In this document: one piece after another, positions 36,092 to 45,482 of the stretch
Layout of the letters: each line of letters opens with the position of its first letter
Numbering within the stretch: the first letter of the stretch is position 1
Assembly (NCBI RefSeq): GCF_002002885.1
Contig: NZ_CP019510.1
Location: 1,984,001 to 2,048,000, forward strand
Reading direction: 5' to 3'
From: Janthinobacterium sp. LM6
GTDB taxonomy: Bacteria; Pseudomonadota; Gammaproteobacteria; Burkholderiales; Burkholderiaceae_D
DNA: 64,000 bases
Translations under genes and position numbers: made by a program
The notes under the pieces: generated by a model
What the model saw: the letters and a program-made list of their open reading frames with translations, nothing else
What the model was told of the DNA's origin: nothing
Databases searched by the model: none

Positions 36092-36209
36092 ACGCCCGGC
36101 AAAACCGTCGCGAGCGGAAGGGAGAGGCGGCTGAGAAGCGCAACCGTACGAAGGTACGGTGAGCATCGCAGGCCGCCTATACCGACGCGCAGCAGGTTTT
36201 GACTGGCGT
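36092..36209 (+). repeat. Structured dispersed repeat, copy B
   Basis: Ends ACGCCCGGCAAAACC (36092-36106) and GGTTTTGACTGGCGT (36195-36209) pair with two mismatches/wobbles. Internal hairpin ACCGTAC-GAAG-GTACGGT (36143-36160). It ends 16 bp before the ribBA start, so it would place its structure next to the ribosome site. The remainder of the osmC-ribBA gap (35791-36091) shows AT-rich promoter-like DNA near 36000-36030 and no gene or FMN riboswitch. Confidence 0.85.
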
Positions 36210-36225
36210 CATACGAGGATGAATA

Positions 36226-37344
36226 ATGTCTATTTCCAGCACCGAAGAGATCGTCGCTGAATTGCGCGCCGGCCGCATGGTGATACTGGTCGATGAAGAA
36301 GACCGGGAAAATGAAGGCGATCTGGTGCTTGCCGCCGATTTCGTGACGCCTGAAGCCATCAACTTCATGATCACGCATGCGCGTGGTCTGGTCTGCCTGA
36401 CCCTGACGGAAGAGCGTTGCGACGAGCTGAACCTGTCGATGATGACATCGCGCAACGGCACCGCCTACGGCACCAATTTTACCGTGTCCATCGAAGCGGC
36501 CGAAGGCGTGACGACGGGCATTTCCGCCGCCGACCGCGCCAAGACCATCCAGGTGGCTGTTGCCAAGGGCACGCAGCCCAGCGATATCGTCCAGCCTGGC
36601 CATATCTTCCCGCTGAAAGCGCAAAAAGGCGGCGTGCTGATGCGCGCAGGCCATACGGAAGCCGGTTGCGACCTGACGGCCATGGCCGGCTTGACGCCCG
36701 CGTCCGTGATTTGCGAAATCATGAAGGATGACGGCACCATGGCGCGCTTGCCGGACTTGCTGGTGTTTGCCGAGCAACATGGCCTGAAAATCGGCACGAT
36801 TGCCGACCTGATCCATTACCGCAGCCAGACGGAGTCCCTGGTCGAGCGCGTTGCCGAGCGCACCCTGCACACGGCGCACGGCGAATTCCGTTTGATCGCC
36901 TTCCGCGACAAGCCCAGCGCGTCGGCCCATTTGGCCCTCGTGCATGGCGATTTAGCGCCCGGCCTGGAAGCGCTGGTGCGCGTGCACCAGCCCGTTTCCC
37001 TGCTGGACGTGCTGGAAAGCGAAGCGACTACCCACTCGTGGACGGTGGCCGCCTCGATGGCCGCCATCAAGCAGGCCGAGCGGGGCGTGATGGTCTTGCT
37101 GAACTGCGGCGAGACGTCGGGCGAGCTGTTTGCCCAGTTCGCCGCGCTCGATACGCCGCAAGCCAAGCCGAAAGGCCGCGCCGCCAGCATGGACTTGCGC
37201 AGCTACGGCATCGGCGCGCAAATCCTGCGCGACCTGGGCGTGAGCAAGATGCAATTGCTGGCCAGCCCCCGCAAGATGCCGTCGATGGTCGGTTTCGACC
37301 TGGAAGTCACGGGTTTTCAGTGCCATCCAGGCCAGGACGCCTAA
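36226..37344 (+). CDS. ribBA: 3,4-dihydroxy-2-butanone 4-phosphate synthase with degenerate GTP cyclohydrolase II domain
   Basis: A 372-residue protein. The RibB domain (about 1-205) is complete: [46 protein letters not shown] and [13 protein letters not shown] carry the acidic and His/Cys active-site residues. The C-terminal domain (about 210-372) aligns with GTP cyclohydrolase II in position, but its zinc and catalytic signature (HSxCLTGD...RCDCG) is absent; the stretch reads [20 protein letters not shown]. It therefore should make only the C4 precursor, as in RibBX-type proteins of related bacteria, and a separate RibA must exist elsewhere. Its last codons lie inside repeat copy C. Confidence 0.93.
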   Translation: MSISSTEEIVAELRAGRMVILVDEEDRENEGDLVLAADFVTPEAINFMITHARGLVCLTLTEERCDELNLSMMTSRNGTAYGTNFTVSIEAAEGVTTGISAADRAKTIQVAVAKGTQPSDIVQPGHIFPLKAQKGGVLMRAGHTEAGCDLTAMAGLTPASVICEIMKDDGTMARLPDLLVFAEQHGLKIGTIADLIHYRSQTESLVERVAERTLHTAHGEFRLIAFRDKPSASAHLALVHGDLAPGLEALVRVHQPVSLLDVLESEATTHSWTVAASMAAIKQAERGVMVLLNCGETSGELFAQFAALDTPQAKPKGRAASMDLRSYGIGAQILRDLGVSKMQLLASPRKMPSMVGFDLEVTGFQCHPGQDA

Positions 37345-37456
37345 GCAAATCTACTGCGCGTCGCGATTTGCGGCCTGCGATGCTCACTGTACTATTCGTA
37401 CAGTTGCGCTTCTTGACCACAACTCGCTGCCGCTCGCTACGATTTTGTCAGGCGTC
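37336..37456 (-). repeat. Structured dispersed repeat, copy C (reverse orientation)
   Basis: Ends GACGCCTAAGCAAATC (37336-37351) and GATTTTGTCAGGCGTC (37441-37456). The inner arm pair is AAATC/GATTT where copies A and B have AAACC/GGTTT, a compensated change. The internal hairpin ACTGTAC-TATTC-GTACAGT (37386-37404) also carries a compensated pair relative to ACCGTAC/GTACGGT of B and D. The left arm contains the ribBA stop codon (37342-37344). Confidence 0.85.
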
Positions 37457-37519
37457 GATGTAAGAGTAAACGATGGCGGCATGTGCATGTCGCCCTGAAC
37501 CACCAGATTAAAGAGGCAT

Positions 37520-38005
37520 ATGATGACCGTAGGAGCATACGAAACTAATTTTGCCGGCGAAGGTTTGCGCGTCGGTATCGTCCAGGCACGATTCAATGAA
37601 ATCGTCGGTGGTGGCTTGCTGTCGGCATGCCTGGAAGAGTTGAGCAAGCTGGGCGTGGCCGATGAAGATATCCTGCACGTGACCGTGCCGGGCGCCCTGG
37701 AAATCCCACTGATTCTGCAAAAGATGGCGGAAACCGAGCAATTCGACGCCCTGATCGCACTGGGCGCCGTGATTCGCGGTGAAACCTACCACTTCGAGCT
37801 GGTATCGAACGAATCGGGCGCGGGCATCACGCGCGTCGGTCTCGATTACGGCATCCCGATCGCCAACGCAGTGTTGACGACCGAAAACGACGAGCAGGCG
37901 GAAGTGCGCATGCTGGTCAAGGGAGCCGAAGCGGCACGCGTGGCAGTGGAAATGGCTAATCTGGCGCAAGCGCTGGAAGAGTTGCAAGACACCGACGAAG
38001 ACTAA
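37520..38005 (+). CDS. ribH: 6,7-dimethyl-8-ribityllumazine synthase
   Basis: A 161-residue lumazine synthase that joins the RibB and RibD/RibA products. Signature blocks: [56 protein letters not shown] (the flavin-like pocket with the catalytic His) and [20 protein letters not shown] precedes two adjacent ATG codons (37520, 37523); the second has the better spacing. Element E begins at the base after its stop. Confidence 0.96.
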   Translation: MMTVGAYETNFAGEGLRVGIVQARFNEIVGGGLLSACLEELSKLGVADEDILHVTVPGALEIPLILQKMAETEQFDALIALGAVIRGETYHFELVSNESGAGITRVGLDYGIPIANAVLTTENDEQAEVRMLVKGAEAARVAVEMANLAQALEELQDTDED

Positions 38006-38106
38006 GCGCGTGTGATAAGAGTGCCATGGCTGCGTTGCAAGGCCTCGCCGTACTTTCGTACTGTCTTCGGCCTCGCGCCTTGCCCTGACATCCTTCTCAC
38101 GCACGC
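38006..38106 (+). repeat. Second-type intergenic palindromic element (E)
   Basis: A 101-bp stretch between ribH and nusB with long imperfect inverted ends (GCGCGTGTGATAAGAGTG against the complement of 38091-38106), an inner stem GCAAGGC/GCCTTGC (38037-38043, 38077-38083) and a CGTACTTTCGTAC core near 38049-38061. The core recalls the GTACGAAxGTAC hairpin of copies A-D but the rest differs. Confidence 0.65.
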
Positions 38107-38193
38107 TTGAATTGCGGCCGCGCTGCCTAAAAGCGCGTCGCAGTGTCTCGCCGGAATTTGTAGTGAACACGTACTTAAGAACAGGTAACAATC

Positions 38194-38664
38194 ATGACTG
38201 AGAAAAATTTGCTCGCCAATCCCAGCAAAAACCGCACGCCGCGTCACCGCGCGCGCGAGTTTGCGCTGCAGGGCTTGTACCAGTGGCTGCTGAACAATGA
38301 AGACGCGACTACCGTCGTGAACAATATTCGCGCCGCGCATGGTTTCGACAAGGCCGATGGCGATCATTTCACGGTGCTGCTGTACGGCGCCATCAAGGAT
38401 TCGCTGGCGCTGCGCGAAAGCATGGCACCCTTGATCGACCGCAATATCGCGGAACTGTCGCCCATCGAACACGGCATCCTGCTGATCGGCGCTTTCGAGC
38501 TGAAGAACAACATGGAAATCCCGTACCGCGTCGTCATCAACGAAGCGGTCGAGCTGGCCAAGTCGTTTGGCGGTATCGACGGCCACAAGTATGTGAACGG
38601 CGTGCTGGATAAATTGGCAGTGAAATTCCGCGAGGAAGAAGTGGGCGCCAACAAGCGCAAGTAA
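38194..38664 (+). CDS. nusB: Transcription antitermination protein NusB
   Basis: A 156-residue RNA-binding factor that with NusE binds boxA and prevents premature termination in rRNA operons. RHRAREFALQGLYQWLLN is the N-terminal Arg-rich helix, and SPIEHGILLIGAFELKN and YRVVINEAVELAKSFGG are the C-terminal NusB signature. It follows ribH as in many proteobacteria. A bidirectional terminator follows. Confidence 0.97.
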   Translation: MTEKNLLANPSKNRTPRHRAREFALQGLYQWLLNNEDATTVVNNIRAAHGFDKADGDHFTVLLYGAIKDSLALRESMAPLIDRNIAELSPIEHGILLIGAFELKNNMEIPYRVVINEAVELAKSFGGIDGHKYVNGVLDKLAVKFREEEVGANKRK

Positions 38665-38703
38665 TATACAGAGCAGTTCCTGCGGCCAGTGCCGCAGGGC
38701 AAT

Positions 38704-38740
38704 AAAAAAGCCACCGGCACTTGCGTGCGGTGGCTTTTTT
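38704..38740. terminator. Bidirectional intrinsic terminator between nusB and a convergent gene
   Basis: A6-GCCACC stem pairing with GGTGGC-T6 (38704-38740), with an inner GCAC/GTGC stem and TTGC loop. It has A and T runs on both sides and so serves nusB on plus and the lytic transglycosylase on minus. Confidence 0.9.
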
Positions 38741-38785
38741 ACTGGGTGCTGCTTTTTGGATGCCCCTGTGAGGGCTTTTAAAGGG

Positions 38786-39703
38786 TCACAGGCCGGCGAT
38801 CTCGTTGTGGGGCAGTACTTTGATGGTGATGCCGCTTTCCGCTGCCGGCGCCTTGGCTGGCGCTGGCGTGTTCGATGCCATCACCGGCGTCGTGGTCGGC
38901 ACGCGCTGGCCGGCCGACACTTGTTTCAGGCGGCGGTATTCGGCCAGCACGCGCGAGCCGTAGCCCGAGTCGGTGGCGAAGTTGGCGGCGCCCACGTAGG
39001 TTTTGAGGCCCGCTTCGACGGAACCGCCACGCGTGACGTAATCCTTCAGGATCAGCGAGCCGACGCGGATGTTGGCGACCGGGTTCAGCGCTGCTTGCAC
39101 GCCGCCCATTTCCTGGAAGCGCTCATGGTGCACTTTCGACATGACTTGCATCAAGCCTTGCGCGCCGACGGGGCTTTCCGCGAACGGGTTCAAGCCCGAT
39201 TCGATGGCCATCACGGCCAGGATCAGCAGCGGGTCCAGCTTGATTTCACGGGCCGTCAGGTAAGCCGTCGAGACGAGCATATTGGTCGCGTCGTTGGCCA
39301 CGCGGTAGCGCTTGGAGAGCCAGTTGGTAACCCATTGCTGCTGCTTTTGCGTGCCCAGCAAGGCTTTTTCTTCCTTGCTCAAAGGTGCGTCGCTGGCGGC
39401 TGCCGTCTGCACGGAAGCAGGCGCTTCCATCAGTGCGGACAGGGCCGGTGCTTCAACGGCTTGCGCCTCTGCCATCGGCAGCGGGAACAGGCTGTGCGTC
39501 AGTTGCTTGCCCAGGTCCGGGCGGAACATCAGCAGGGCGATCAGTGCCAGGGCGGAAATGCCGAAGACTGTCAGTGTGTGTTGCGCCGTGGTCAAAACGC
39601 CACGCGCCGAAATGGCCTGTGCGCGGGCGCGCAAACGCGCCAACGCTGGCTGGCCAGCCACGGTTGAAGCAGGCAATGCTGCTTCAGTGCTACGATGAGT
39701 CAT
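38786..39703 (-). CDS. Lytic transglycosylase (SLT domain), membrane-anchored
   Basis: A 305-residue peptidoglycan-cleaving enzyme. One membrane helix (about 46-63, TVFGISALALIALLMF) places the rest in the periplasm. The SLT domain (about 150-265) has the catalytic Glu in LILAVMAIESGLNPFAESP and the SPVGAQGLMQVM block; KTYVGAANFATDSGYGSRVL replaces the usual AYNAG. The tail is Pro/Ala-rich. The long 5' region (39704-40182) is shared with the divergent ubiD. Confidence 0.9.
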   Translation of the reverse strand: MTHRSTEAALPASTVAGQPALARLRARAQAISARGVLTTAQHTLTVFGISALALIALLMFRPDLGKQLTHSLFPLPMAEAQAVEAPALSALMEAPASVQTAAASDAPLSKEEKALLGTQKQQQWVTNWLSKRYRVANDATNMLVSTAYLTAREIKLDPLLILAVMAIESGLNPFAESPVGAQGLMQVMSKVHHERFQEMGGVQAALNPVANIRVGSLILKDYVTRGGSVEAGLKTYVGAANFATDSGYGSRVLAEYRRLKQVSAGQRVPTTTPVMASNTPAPAKAPAAESGITIKVLPHNEIAGL

Positions 39704-40182
39704 AGAGTTCCCCGAAATGTCGCGTCAACAGGCAGCCCCTCCGCGGTCTCGCGGTGTTGTGGGTACTGCCAATGCCGTGCATCAGAAATATCATCGTTTC
39801 CGCCGCGTATGGATGCGTGCGAGAAACGCCGTCATTGCTTGCTTGAGCTGATCGGTCCCGTTTTTGGTATTGGATCAGTCGCAATACAACTTTTACCGGG
39901 GGTAAGGCAGACGCCTTTTGAAAACACTCCTTAAAATGTCATGTGGAGCCCCGACTCCGTGAATGAAAGAGAAACGCTAAAATCAAGCTCTGGGCCGGCG
40001 TGCTCTTTCAAGTTGGGCGAATTGTAGAAGCCGTTTTATATCAAGTCAATACTAACGAATCGTTTCTTTATTACTTTTATGTCTTACTTTTTGACTTGCA
40101 TTGTGCCAAAAGCCAATAAAATCAATTACTTGGCATAGATCCTTCAGCAACGGCGTCCGACGTCAAAAAAAATTAAAAACAC
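39704..40182. other. Long divergent intergenic region
   Basis: About 480 bp without a supportable gene. The ubiD-proximal half is AT-rich, with TTGACT (40091-40096) and AT-rich -10-like DNA about 18-20 bp later. The other half is mixed, with a GGAG-CCCCGA-CTCC hairpin near 39953. I see no recognisable riboswitch or RNA gene, but the length leaves room for one. Confidence 0.5.
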
Positions 40183-41667
40183 ATGAAATATTCAGATTTG
40201 CGAGATTTTATTTCTCAACTGCAACAAATGGGTGAACTTAAGCCCATTTCGACCCCCATTTCACCGATTTTGGAGATGACGGAAGTTTGCGACCGCACCT
40301 TGCGCGCAGGCGGACCGGCCTTGCTGTTCAACAATCCGACGGGATACGACATGCCGGTGCTGGGCAATCTGTTCGGCACCACGCGCCGCGTGGCGCTGGG
40401 CATGGGCGCGGAAGATGTCAGCGAACTGCGCAAGATCGGCCATGTGCTGGCGCGGCTGAAGGAACCGGAACCGCCGAAGGATTTCAAGGACTTGCTGGGC
40501 CTCGGTTCCCTGGTGAAATCCGTGTGGGACATGTCGCCGAAGGAGTTGCGCGGCGCGAAGTGCCAGGAAATTGTCTGGGAAGGCAACGATGTCGACCTGG
40601 CGCGCCTGCCGATCCAGCATTGCTGGCCCGGCGACGTCGCTCCCCTGATCACCTGGGGCCTGGTGATCACCAAGGGGCCGAACAAGAAGCGGCAAAACCT
40701 GGGCATTTACCGCCAGCAAGTGCTGGGGCGTAATAAAGTCATCATGCGCTGGCTGGCGCACCGGGGCGGCGCGCTGGACTTCCGCGAGCACGCGATCCAG
40801 AGCAAGGGCAAGCCGTATCCGATCGCCGTCGCGCTGGGCGCCGATCCCGCTACTATATTAGGGGCCGTCACGCCGGTGCCGGACAGCCTGTCCGAATACC
40901 AGTTCGCCGGCTTGCTGCGCGGCAGCCGCACGGAGCTGGTGAAAGCCATCGGCAGCGAGCTGCGCGTGCCCGCTTCCGCCGAAATCGTGCTCGAAGGCCA
41001 TATCTACCCGGACGAAAACCATCCGAGCGGCTACGAGCACGCGCTGGAAGGGCCGTATGGCGACCACACGGGCTACTATAATGAGCAGGACAGTTTCCCC
41101 GTGTTTACCATCGACCGCATCACCATGCGCCGCGACCCGATCTACCACTCCACGTATACGGGCAAACCGCCGGACGAGCCGGCCGTGCTGGGCCTGGCCC
41201 TGAATGAAGTGTTCGTGCCCCTGCTGCAAAAGCAGTTCAGCGAAATCACTGACTTCTATCTGCCGCCCGAAGGCTGCAGCTACCGCATGGCCGTGGTGCA
41301 GATCAAGAAACAGTACGCGGGCCACGCCAAGCGCGTGATGTTCGGCGTGTGGAGCTTCCTGCGCCAGTTCATGTATACCAAGTTCATCGTCGTGGTCGAT
41401 GAAGACGTGAATATCCGCGACTGGAAAGAGGTCATCTGGGCCATCACGACGCGGGTCGACCCCATCCGCGACACGACCCTGGTCGACAACACGCCCATCG
41501 ATTACCTGGACTTCGCCTCGCCCGTCAGCGGCCTGGGCAGCAAGATGGGCATCGATGCGACGAATAAATGGCCGGGCGAAACGACGCGCGAATGGGGCAC
41601 GACGATCGCCATGACGCCGGAAGTGAAGGCGAAGGTGGATGGGATCTGGCAGGAACTGGGTTTGTAA
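40183..41667 (+). CDS. ubiD: UbiD, 4-hydroxy-3-polyprenylbenzoate decarboxylase
   Basis: A 494-residue decarboxylase of ubiquinone synthesis that uses prenylated FMN made by UbiX. The family pattern is clear: [63 protein letters not shown] (split) for cofactor and metal binding, and [36 protein letters not shown] (split) with the catalytic Glu/Arg region. Length is that of the family. It stands alone; a REP-like palindrome follows its stop by 23 bp. Confidence 0.96.
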   Translation: MKYSDLRDFISQLQQMGELKPISTPISPILEMTEVCDRTLRAGGPALLFNNPTGYDMPVLGNLFGTTRRVALGMGAEDVSELRKIGHVLARLKEPEPPKDFKDLLGLGSLVKSVWDMSPKELRGAKCQEIVWEGNDVDLARLPIQHCWPGDVAPLITWGLVITKGPNKKRQNLGIYRQQVLGRNKVIMRWLAHRGGALDFREHAIQSKGKPYPIAVALGADPATILGAVTPVPDSLSEYQFAGLLRGSRTELVKAIGSELRVPASAEIVLEGHIYPDENHPSGYEHALEGPYGDHTGYYNEQDSFPVFTIDRITMRRDPIYHSTYTGKPPDEPAVLGLALNEVFVPLLQKQFSEITDFYLPPEGCSYRMAVVQIKKQYAGHAKRVMFGVWSFLRQFMYTKFIVVVDEDVNIRDWKEVIWAITTRVDPIRDTTLVDNTPIDYLDFASPVSGLGSKMGIDATNKWPGETTREWGTTIAMTPEVKAKVDGIWQELGL

Positions 41668-41689
41668 GGCCAACCCAAGAGCAGATGCC

Positions 41690-41716
41690 GGGGTCGTACC
41701 CTGAGGGTACGACCCC
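41690..41716. repeat. REP-like palindrome after ubiD
   Basis: Perfect 12-bp stem GGGGTCGTACCC-TGA-GGGTACGACCCC. Its outer GGGGTC/GACCCC recurs in the palindrome at 46722-46764, and it is followed by AGATTT where that one has TGAATTT. Confidence 0.7.
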
Positions 41717-41777
41717 AGATTTCGCCGTTGGGGTACTCTGGTTTTTGCGTGACTTCCCCAATCTTGCGCAGGTCGGT

Positions 41778-41783
41778 TATAAT
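41778..41783 (+). promoter_or_regulatory. -10 element of the 4.5S RNA gene
   Basis: A consensus TATAAT 7 bp before the RNA 5' end; the -35 is weak. Confidence 0.65.
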
Positions 41784-41790
41784 TGTCCCC

Positions 41791-41886
41791 GGCGGGCCCC
41801 TGCGCATCGTGGCATGGCTAACCTGGTCAGGTCGGGAACGAAGCAGCCACGGCTATTAACCATGAGTGCCGCAGATCAGGCTCGCC
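41791..41886 (+). ncRNA. ffs: 4.5S / signal recognition particle RNA
   Basis: A 96-nt RNA that with Ffh targets nascent membrane proteins. The universally conserved apical region GGTCAGGTCGGGAACGAAGC (41824-41843) and AGCCA contain the GGAA-like tetraloop and the Ffh-binding internal loops. The ends GGCGGGCC and GGCTCGCC pair. It lies upstream of dnaX, the usual place in this group, and is followed by its own terminator. Confidence 0.95.
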
Positions 41887-41920
41887 TCCTTCGGGAATGT
41901 TTTAATCAGGATCAACAATC

Positions 41921-41943
41921 AAGCTGCCATGGGCAGCTTTTTT
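41921..41943 (+). terminator. Intrinsic terminator of ffs
   Basis: AAGCTGCC (41921-41928) pairs with GGCAGCTT (41932-41939), followed by T's. Confidence 0.85.
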
Positions 41944-42127
41944 GCTTTTGCGGCGCCATTTTCCTGCGGCCCCGCAGCATTGCCGGGCTTGCCGTGTTTT
42001 CCATATTTCCAGCTGTCCATGTTATACAATTGCTGCTTTGCCGCGTTTGCCATTTTGAATGGCCCGGCCATGAGGCTTGCGCCCGCCGCGCAGGATCACC
42101 CGCAAAATCGCATGGTAAAATCTCAGC

Positions 42128-44470
42128 ATGTCCTATCAAGTCCTCGCCCGTAAATACCGCCCCAAGAATTTCGAGACGCTCGTCGGCCAGGAGCACGTCG
42201 TGCGCGCGCTCACGCATGCCTTGCACAGCGGCCGATTGCATCACGCCTACCTGTTCACGGGCACGCGCGGCGTCGGCAAGACGACCCTGTCGCGCATCCT
42301 GGCCAAGTCGCTCAATTGCATCGGCCCCGATGGCACGGGCGGCATCACGGCCCAGCCGTGCGGCGTGTGCGAAGCGTGCACGGCGATCGACGCTGGACGC
42401 TTTGTCGACTATATAGAGATGGATGCGGCGTCGAACCGCGGCGTCGATGAAATGGCGCAGCTGCTGGAACAAGCCGTGTATGCGCCAAGCAATGCCCGCT
42501 TCAAGGTCTATATGATCGATGAGGTGCACATGCTGACGAACCACGCGTTCAATTCCATGCTGAAAACCCTGGAAGAGCCGCCCGAGCACGTCAAGTTCAT
42601 CCTGGCCACGACGGACCCGCAAAAGATACCCGTGACCGTGCTGTCGCGCTGCCTGCAGTTCAACCTCAAGCAGATGCCGCCCGGCCACATCATCAGCCAC
42701 CTGGACAATATCCTGGGACAGGAAGGCATCGCCTTCGAACAGCCGGCCTTGCGCCTGCTGGCCCAGGGCGCCCACGGTTCCATGCGCGACGCGCTGTCCC
42801 TGACGGACCAGGCCATCGCGTATGCAGCCGGCGAAGTCACGCTCGATGCCGTGCAAGGCATGCTGGGCGCGCTCGACCAGTCGTACCTGGTGCGCCTGCT
42901 CGACGCGCTGGCGCAGCAGGATGGCGCCGATTTGCTGGCCGTGGCCGACGAAATGGCCTCGCGCAGCCTGTCGTATAACGGCGCCCTGCAGGATTTGGGC
43001 ACTTTATTGCACCGCATTGCGCTGGCGCAAACCGTGCCGGCCGCCTTGCCGCAGGATTTGCCTGAATACGCGGATATCGTGCGTCTGGCTGCCGCGTTCG
43101 ACGCGGAAGAAGTGCAGCTGTTTTACCAGATCGCCGTGCATGGCCGCAATGAACTGGGCCTGGCGCCCGATGAATATGCGGGCTTTACCATGACCTTGCT
43201 GCGCATGCTGGCCTTTCGGCCCGGCATAGGCGGCGCCGATGGCGTGCCGGCGGCCCCTGCCGCGGCCACGGGCAACCGTCCCGCCGCCGTGGCCGCCGCG
43301 CGCGCGGCAGCCGGCGCATCCGCCCCGGCGGCCCGCGCCGCCACGAACAGCGTCGCCAGCCATGCCGCCGTGACGGCTGGCGCCGCGGCGCCAGCGGCCG
43401 TGGTCGCCGCCGCTGCCGCCAGCATGGCGCGCAGCGAAGCGCCGCCGCCGCGCGCGGCTGCTCCGGCACCGGCCGCTGCACCGGCGCCAGCGCCAGCGGC
43501 GCCGCCGCCCGCCACGCCGCCAGCGGCTGCTCCGGCCGCAGCCGCCCCGGCCGCATCGGGCGCACCGATCAGTTCTGCCCGCGCCGCCATCAATGCGGCG
43601 CTGGAAGCGGCGCGCGCCGCCTCGAAAGGCCGTCCCGGCAGCGCGCCGTCGGCGCCATCGTCGGCACCCAAGCCGGCCGCGCCGGCACCAGCAGCGGAAC
43701 CTGTCGCCGCGGCGCCAGCCCCGGCCGCACCCGTCCAGGCCGCGCCACCGCCGCCGCCCGCCGCCGCGAAAGCGCCGGCGCCGTGGGACGATGCGCCACC
43801 CGTGGCCGTGATGGAAGCACCGGTGGCCGTTGCGGCGCCCGTGCAGCAGGCGCGTCCTGCCGCCCCGCCGCCGCAGGCGCAGCCGGATGACGACTTGCCG
43901 CCTTGGGTCACCGAATTTTCCGACGACAGTGCCTCCGCCGCCGTGTCGGCGCCCGCCGCGCCAAGCAGCGAGCAGCCGGCCGTCGTCATGCCGCAGCGTG
44001 CCGCCAAGCAAGCCGCGCCCAGCGGGCCGTATGTGATCACGCCCGTGCCGGGCCTGGACTGGGACGGCAACTGGCCGGCCGTCGCTGCCGTGCTGCCCTT
44101 GCGCGGCATAGCCCAGCAGCTGGCCGTGCAGGCCGAGCTGATCGAATGCCTGCACGACGGCCACAGCACCACGTTCCGCCTGCGCGTGCCGATCGACACG
44201 TGGCGCAGTCCGGCCAACGTGGAAAAACTGGCGGCCGTGCTGAGCGAGCGTTTCGGCCGCAAGGTCAATGTCGACACGGAACTGGGCGCCGTCTGGTATA
44301 CGGCCAGCGCGGAAGCGCAGGCCCACCGCGAGGCGTGCCAGCTTGCCGCGGAAGCAACCATCGCCAGCGATCCCTTCGTGCTCGACATGAAGCGTGTATT
44401 CGACGCTTTTGTTGTGCCGGGAACGATTACCCCTGCACCGGCCGGCTCCGCCGCGCCGACCCTGCATTGA
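42128..44470 (+). CDS. dnaX: DNA polymerase III subunits gamma/tau
   Basis: A 780-residue clamp-loader ATPase. Residues about 1-360 are the AAA+ core: Walker A GTRGVGKTTLSRIL, the zinc module with CGVCEAC, IDEVHMLTNHAFNSMLKTLEEPP and the arginine-finger LSRCLQFNLK. About 375-640 is a very long Ala/Pro-rich linker, and about 640-780 is the tau-specific region that binds DnaB and the polymerase (VPGLDWDGNWPAVAAVLPLRG). No A6G slippery heptamer is visible in the linker, so a gamma form by the E. coli mechanism is not evident. It starts the dnaX-ybaB-recR set. Confidence 0.96.
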   Translation: MSYQVLARKYRPKNFETLVGQEHVVRALTHALHSGRLHHAYLFTGTRGVGKTTLSRILAKSLNCIGPDGTGGITAQPCGVCEACTAIDAGRFVDYIEMDAASNRGVDEMAQLLEQAVYAPSNARFKVYMIDEVHMLTNHAFNSMLKTLEEPPEHVKFILATTDPQKIPVTVLSRCLQFNLKQMPPGHIISHLDNILGQEGIAFEQPALRLLAQGAHGSMRDALSLTDQAIAYAAGEVTLDAVQGMLGALDQSYLVRLLDALAQQDGADLLAVADEMASRSLSYNGALQDLGTLLHRIALAQTVPAALPQDLPEYADIVRLAAAFDAEEVQLFYQIAVHGRNELGLAPDEYAGFTMTLLRMLAFRPGIGGADGVPAAPAAATGNRPAAVAAARAAAGASAPAARAATNSVASHAAVTAGAAAPAAVVAAAAASMARSEAPPPRAAAPAPAAAPAPAPAAPPPATPPAAAPAAAAPAASGAPISSARAAINAALEAARAASKGRPGSAPSAPSSAPKPAAPAPAAEPVAAAPAPAAPVQAAPPPPPAAAKAPAPWDDAPPVAVMEAPVAVAAPVQQARPAAPPPQAQPDDDLPPWVTEFSDDSASAAVSAPAAPSSEQPAVVMPQRAAKQAAPSGPYVITPVPGLDWDGNWPAVAAVLPLRGIAQQLAVQAELIECLHDGHSTTFRLRVPIDTWRSPANVEKLAAVLSERFGRKVNVDTELGAVWYTASAEAQAHREACQLAAEATIASDPFVLDMKRVFDAFVVPGTITPAPAGSAAPTLH

Positions 44471-44510
44471 TGATTAACACACTCACAAACTGAATTAACG
44501 GAGCATTCTC

Positions 44511-44837
44511 ATGATGAAAAATCAACTGGCTGGCCTGATGAAGCAGGCGCAAGCAATGCAAGACAATATGAAAAAGGCCCAGGAACAACTGGCGCTGGTG
44601 GAAGTGGAAGGCCAGTCCGGCGCCGGCCTCGTGAAAATCGTCATGACGTGCAAGAACGACGTCAAGCGCGTCTCCATCGACCCGTCCTTGCTGGCCGACG
44701 ACAAGGACATGCTGGAAGACCTGGTGGCCGCCGCCTTCAACGACGCCGTGCGCAAGGCGGAAGCGACGTCCGCGGAAAAAATGGCAGGCTTGACTGGCGG
44801 CATGAACTTGCCAGCCGGCTTCAAAATGCCATTCTGA
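44511..44837 (+). CDS. ybaB: YbaB/EbfC nucleoid-associated protein
   Basis: A 108-residue DNA-binding protein that forms a tweezers-like dimer. The N-terminal helix is [20 protein letters not shown], then the sheet ([20 protein letters not shown]) and C-terminal helix ([20 protein letters not shown]). It lies 40 bp after dnaX and 47 bp before recR. Confidence 0.96.
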   Translation: MMKNQLAGLMKQAQAMQDNMKKAQEQLALVEVEGQSGAGLVKIVMTCKNDVKRVSIDPSLLADDKDMLEDLVAAAFNDAVRKAEATSAEKMAGLTGGMNLPAGFKMPF

Positions 44838-44884
44838 TGTACTGCCGCATGCGCTCGATCTATGGCACGGGGCAAGGTTGATCC

Positions 44885-45475
44885 ATGTCCAAGTCGCTTG
44901 AATTCTTGACCGAGGCGCTGCGGCGCCTGCCCGGCGTCGGCCCCAAGTCGGCGCAGCGGATGGCATTTCATTTGTTGCAGCACGATAGGGAAGGCGCGGC
45001 CATGCTGTCGCGCGCCCTGTTCCAGGCCGTCGATGCCGTGCATCACTGCGGCCTGTGCAATACCTTTACCGAACACGAAGTGTGCGAGACCTGTCTCGAC
45101 GAAGAGCGCGACAAGCGCTTGCTGTGCGTGGTGGAAACGCCCGCCGACCAGCTGATGATCGAGCAGACGCTCACCTACAAGGGCCTGTATTTCGTCCTCA
45201 TGGGGCGATTGTCTCCGCTGGACGGCATCGGCCCGAAAGACATCCACCTGGAAAAATTGCTGAACCGCGCCAACGATGGCGTGGTCAATGAAGTGGTGCT
45301 GGCCACCAATTTTACGAATGAAGGCGAAGCGACGGCCCACTACATCAGCGAAATGCTGAAGGCGCGGGGCTTGCGCGTGAGCCGCCTGGCCCGTGGCGTG
45401 CCCGTGGGCGGCGAACTGGAATACGTCGACGCGGGCACGATTGCCCGCGCGATGCTCGACCGCAGGGCAACCTGA
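44885..45475 (+). CDS. recR: Recombination protein RecR
   Basis: A 196-residue protein of the RecFOR pathway that loads RecA at gaps. It has a helix-hairpin-helix ([19 protein letters not shown]), a zinc finger ([16 protein letters not shown]), a Toprim domain ([17 protein letters not shown]) and a C-terminal Walker-B-like segment. A CaiB-type gene starts 7 bp after its stop. Confidence 0.97.
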   Translation: MSKSLEFLTEALRRLPGVGPKSAQRMAFHLLQHDREGAAMLSRALFQAVDAVHHCGLCNTFTEHEVCETCLDEERDKRLLCVVETPADQLMIEQTLTYKGLYFVLMGRLSPLDGIGPKDIHLEKLLNRANDGVVNEVVLATNFTNEGEATAHYISEMLKARGLRVSRLARGVPVGGELEYVDAGTIARAMLDRRAT

Positions 45476-45482
45476 GCACAAC

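Noticed and set aside
35791..36225. Search for an FMN riboswitch in the ribBA leader
   Set aside because: None of the conserved RFN blocks is seen; the leader holds repeat copy B instead.
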